A stretch of DNA of 64,000 bases from Cytobacillus oceanisediminis (lineage in GTDB: Bacteria > Bacillota > Bacilli > Bacillales > Cytobacillaceae), in NCBI RefSeq assembly GCF_004366035.1, contig NZ_SOEE01000003.1, positions 124,001 to 188,000 on the forward strand. The letters run 5' to 3'. Positions 62,962 through 64,000 of this stretch are shown here, one piece after another. Position 1 is the stretch's first letter. Each line of letters begins with the position of its first letter. The position numbers were made by a program, and so were the translations under genes. The notes beneath the pieces are model-generated. The model made no database searches. It was not told the origin of the DNA and saw only the letters and a list, made by a program, of their open reading frames with translations.

Positions 62962-64000
62962 ATGGGAAAGAATCTGATTATTAAACAAATTGATGAACTT
63001 CAGGATGACTTTAATAGAATAAGCACCTATATCGGCGAGAATCCCGAACTGGGGCACGAAGAGTATAAGGCATGCAAAATATTGACAGAGGAGCTTGAAA
63101 AGCATGGTTTTTCTGTAGAAATCGGCACCTGCGGTTTACCGACTGCATTTACGGCAGCTTATGACAGCGGGAAAGAAGGTCCTGTGATTGGATACATGTC
63201 TGAATACGATGCATTGCCTGAAGTAGGGCATGCATGCGGTCATAATCTAATCGGCACGATGGGGATTGCTGCAGGAATAGGACTAAGTAAAGTGATTCAT
63301 GAAACTGGGGGGAAGGTTATTGTCTTTGGCACGCCTGCAGAGGAGACGAAGGGCGGTAAGGTGACCATGGCCGAAGCTGGTATTTTTGATGTTTTGGATG
63401 CAGCAATCATGGTTCACCCTCTTGACAATTTTGTGAAAAGCGGGTCATCATTGGCAATGGATGCCATACAGTTTGAATTTTTTGGAAAATCAGCCCATGC
63501 AGCTGCCAGCCCCCATTTGGGAATAAATGCTTTGGATGCTGTCCTGCAAACGTTCAATAGCATAAACGCTCTGCGCCAGCATATCAAACCTGATGCCAGA
63601 ATCCATGGCATTATCACTGAAGGGGGCAAAGCCGCAAACGTGGTTCCGGACTATGCGGTTGCCCAATTTTATGTTCGTGCAGCCAAACGTGAGTATGTGA
63701 ATGAACTTGTTGAAAAGGTCAAGAAATGTGCGGAAGGGGCAGCTTTGCAGACTGGTGCCGAAATGAAGTGGTCATTTTATGAGTTCTCTTACGATGATAT
63801 GGTTACAAACAGCCCTTTATCAGAAGCATTCAATAAAGAACTGCTTTCTCTTGGTGTGAACGAGGCGGAAATTCTGGAACAGAAGGATGGGTCAGGTTCT
63901 CTTGATATGGGGAATGTCAGCCAGGTGGCACCTTCCATTCATCCTTATATTAAAATCTGCAATGAGTCATATGCTTGCCACACACATGAATTCCGGGAAG
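62962..64000 (+). CDS. M20 family metallopeptidase/amidohydrolase (partial, cut by window end)
   Basis: At least 346 aa, open at the window edge. ATG 62962 with TTAGGAGAG upstream. Metal-site motifs: GYMSEYDALPEVGHACGHN (Asp/His pair, ~74-92), GTPAEETKGGK (Glu pair, ~133), MVHP (~150) and GKSAHAAASPHLG dimerisation-lid strand (~174). Resembles p-aminobenzoyl-glutamate hydrolase AbgB-like amidohydrolases; cleaves an N-acyl or peptide bond with two Zn ions. Confidence 0.88.
   Translation, partial: MGKNLIIKQIDELQDDFNRISTYIGENPELGHEEYKACKILTEELEKHGFSVEIGTCGLPTAFTAAYDSGKEGPVIGYMSEYDALPEVGHACGHNLIGTMGIAAGIGLSKVIHETGGKVIVFGTPAEETKGGKVTMAEAGIFDVLDAAIMVHPLDNFVKSGSSLAMDAIQFEFFGKSAHAAASPHLGINALDAVLQTFNSINALRQHIKPDARIHGIITEGGKAANVVPDYAVAQFYVRAAKREYVNELVEKVKKCAEGAALQTGAEMKWSFYEFSYDDMVTNSPLSEAFNKELLSLGVNEAEILEQKDGSGSLDMGNVSQVAPSIHPYIKICNESYACHTHEFRE

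Overview
The window looks like the chromosome of a low-GC, endospore-forming Bacillaceae. The signs are a tricistronic GerA/GerB/GerC-type germinant receptor, a SigV-RsiV-OatA lysozyme-response locus, an MhqR-type quinone regulon, a DegU-like regulator, a DUF3231 protein, a YitT-family protein, AGGAGG-type ribosome sites and frequent TTG/GTG starts. A Cytobacillus/Mesobacillus-like genus is my inference. I saw no tRNA, rRNA, CRISPR array, intact insertion sequence or prophage.

Layout. 0-9 kb: small accessory metabolic genes, namely a V4R-STAS sensor, a flavodoxin-like reductase, VOC, an alpha/beta hydrolase, a nitroreductase, four GNAT acetyltransferases and CorA. 9-10 kb: a decayed molybdate transporter (modA tail plus intact modB), followed by a 52-bp tandem repeat. 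10.2-15.4 kb: an iron alcohol dehydrogenase, then a quinone/catechol stress operon (MarR/MhqR, a frameshifted VOC dioxygenase, MhqD-like hydrolase, WrbA-like quinone reductase, pirin) with a textbook sigma-A promoter abutting an MhqR-type palindrome. 16-18.5 kb: a membrane glycosyltransferase whose ribosome site is buried in a 20-bp hairpin, and a ZIP metal transporter. 18.9-26.3 kb: the ger operon, then oatA divergent from sigV-rsiV, with two matching ECF promoters facing away from each other.

26.5-48.4 kb is the most interesting part: an AT-rich accessory island. It holds an arylsulfatase and its formylglycine-generating enzyme, an MFS transporter, a DAD-type cupin, an SCP2-like protein, an SDR dehydrogenase, an acyl-CoA ligase plus a broken paralogue, two very large secreted subtilisins, and a 951-aa regulator built as MalT-like NTPase, TPR, OmpR/SARP winged helix and BTAD. 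Seven promoters in the island share one exact architecture: two GTAAG-type hexamers at 11-bp period, then exactly 10 bp, then a -10 hexamer. This is the geometry expected for a SARP-type activator. The island therefore reads as one co-regulated sulfate-ester degradation regulon, a system I do not recognise from the literature. A dead copy of the cupin gene still carries this promoter in front of one protease.

48.4-64 kb: an RCC1-repeat remnant, a TauE/SafE exporter divergent from a LysR regulator, YitT, NUDIX, DUF3231, a P-loop kinase-like protein, a YoaE-like molybdopterin oxidoreductase, the DegU-like regulator, an Mga/PRD-type regulator, a Fur-box-controlled Fe-S PD-(D/E)XK-like protein that appears to have lost a catalytic residue, an NAD-dependent epimerase, an aromatic-acid exporter-like protein, a YbaK-type deacylase, and an M20 peptidase cut by the window edge.
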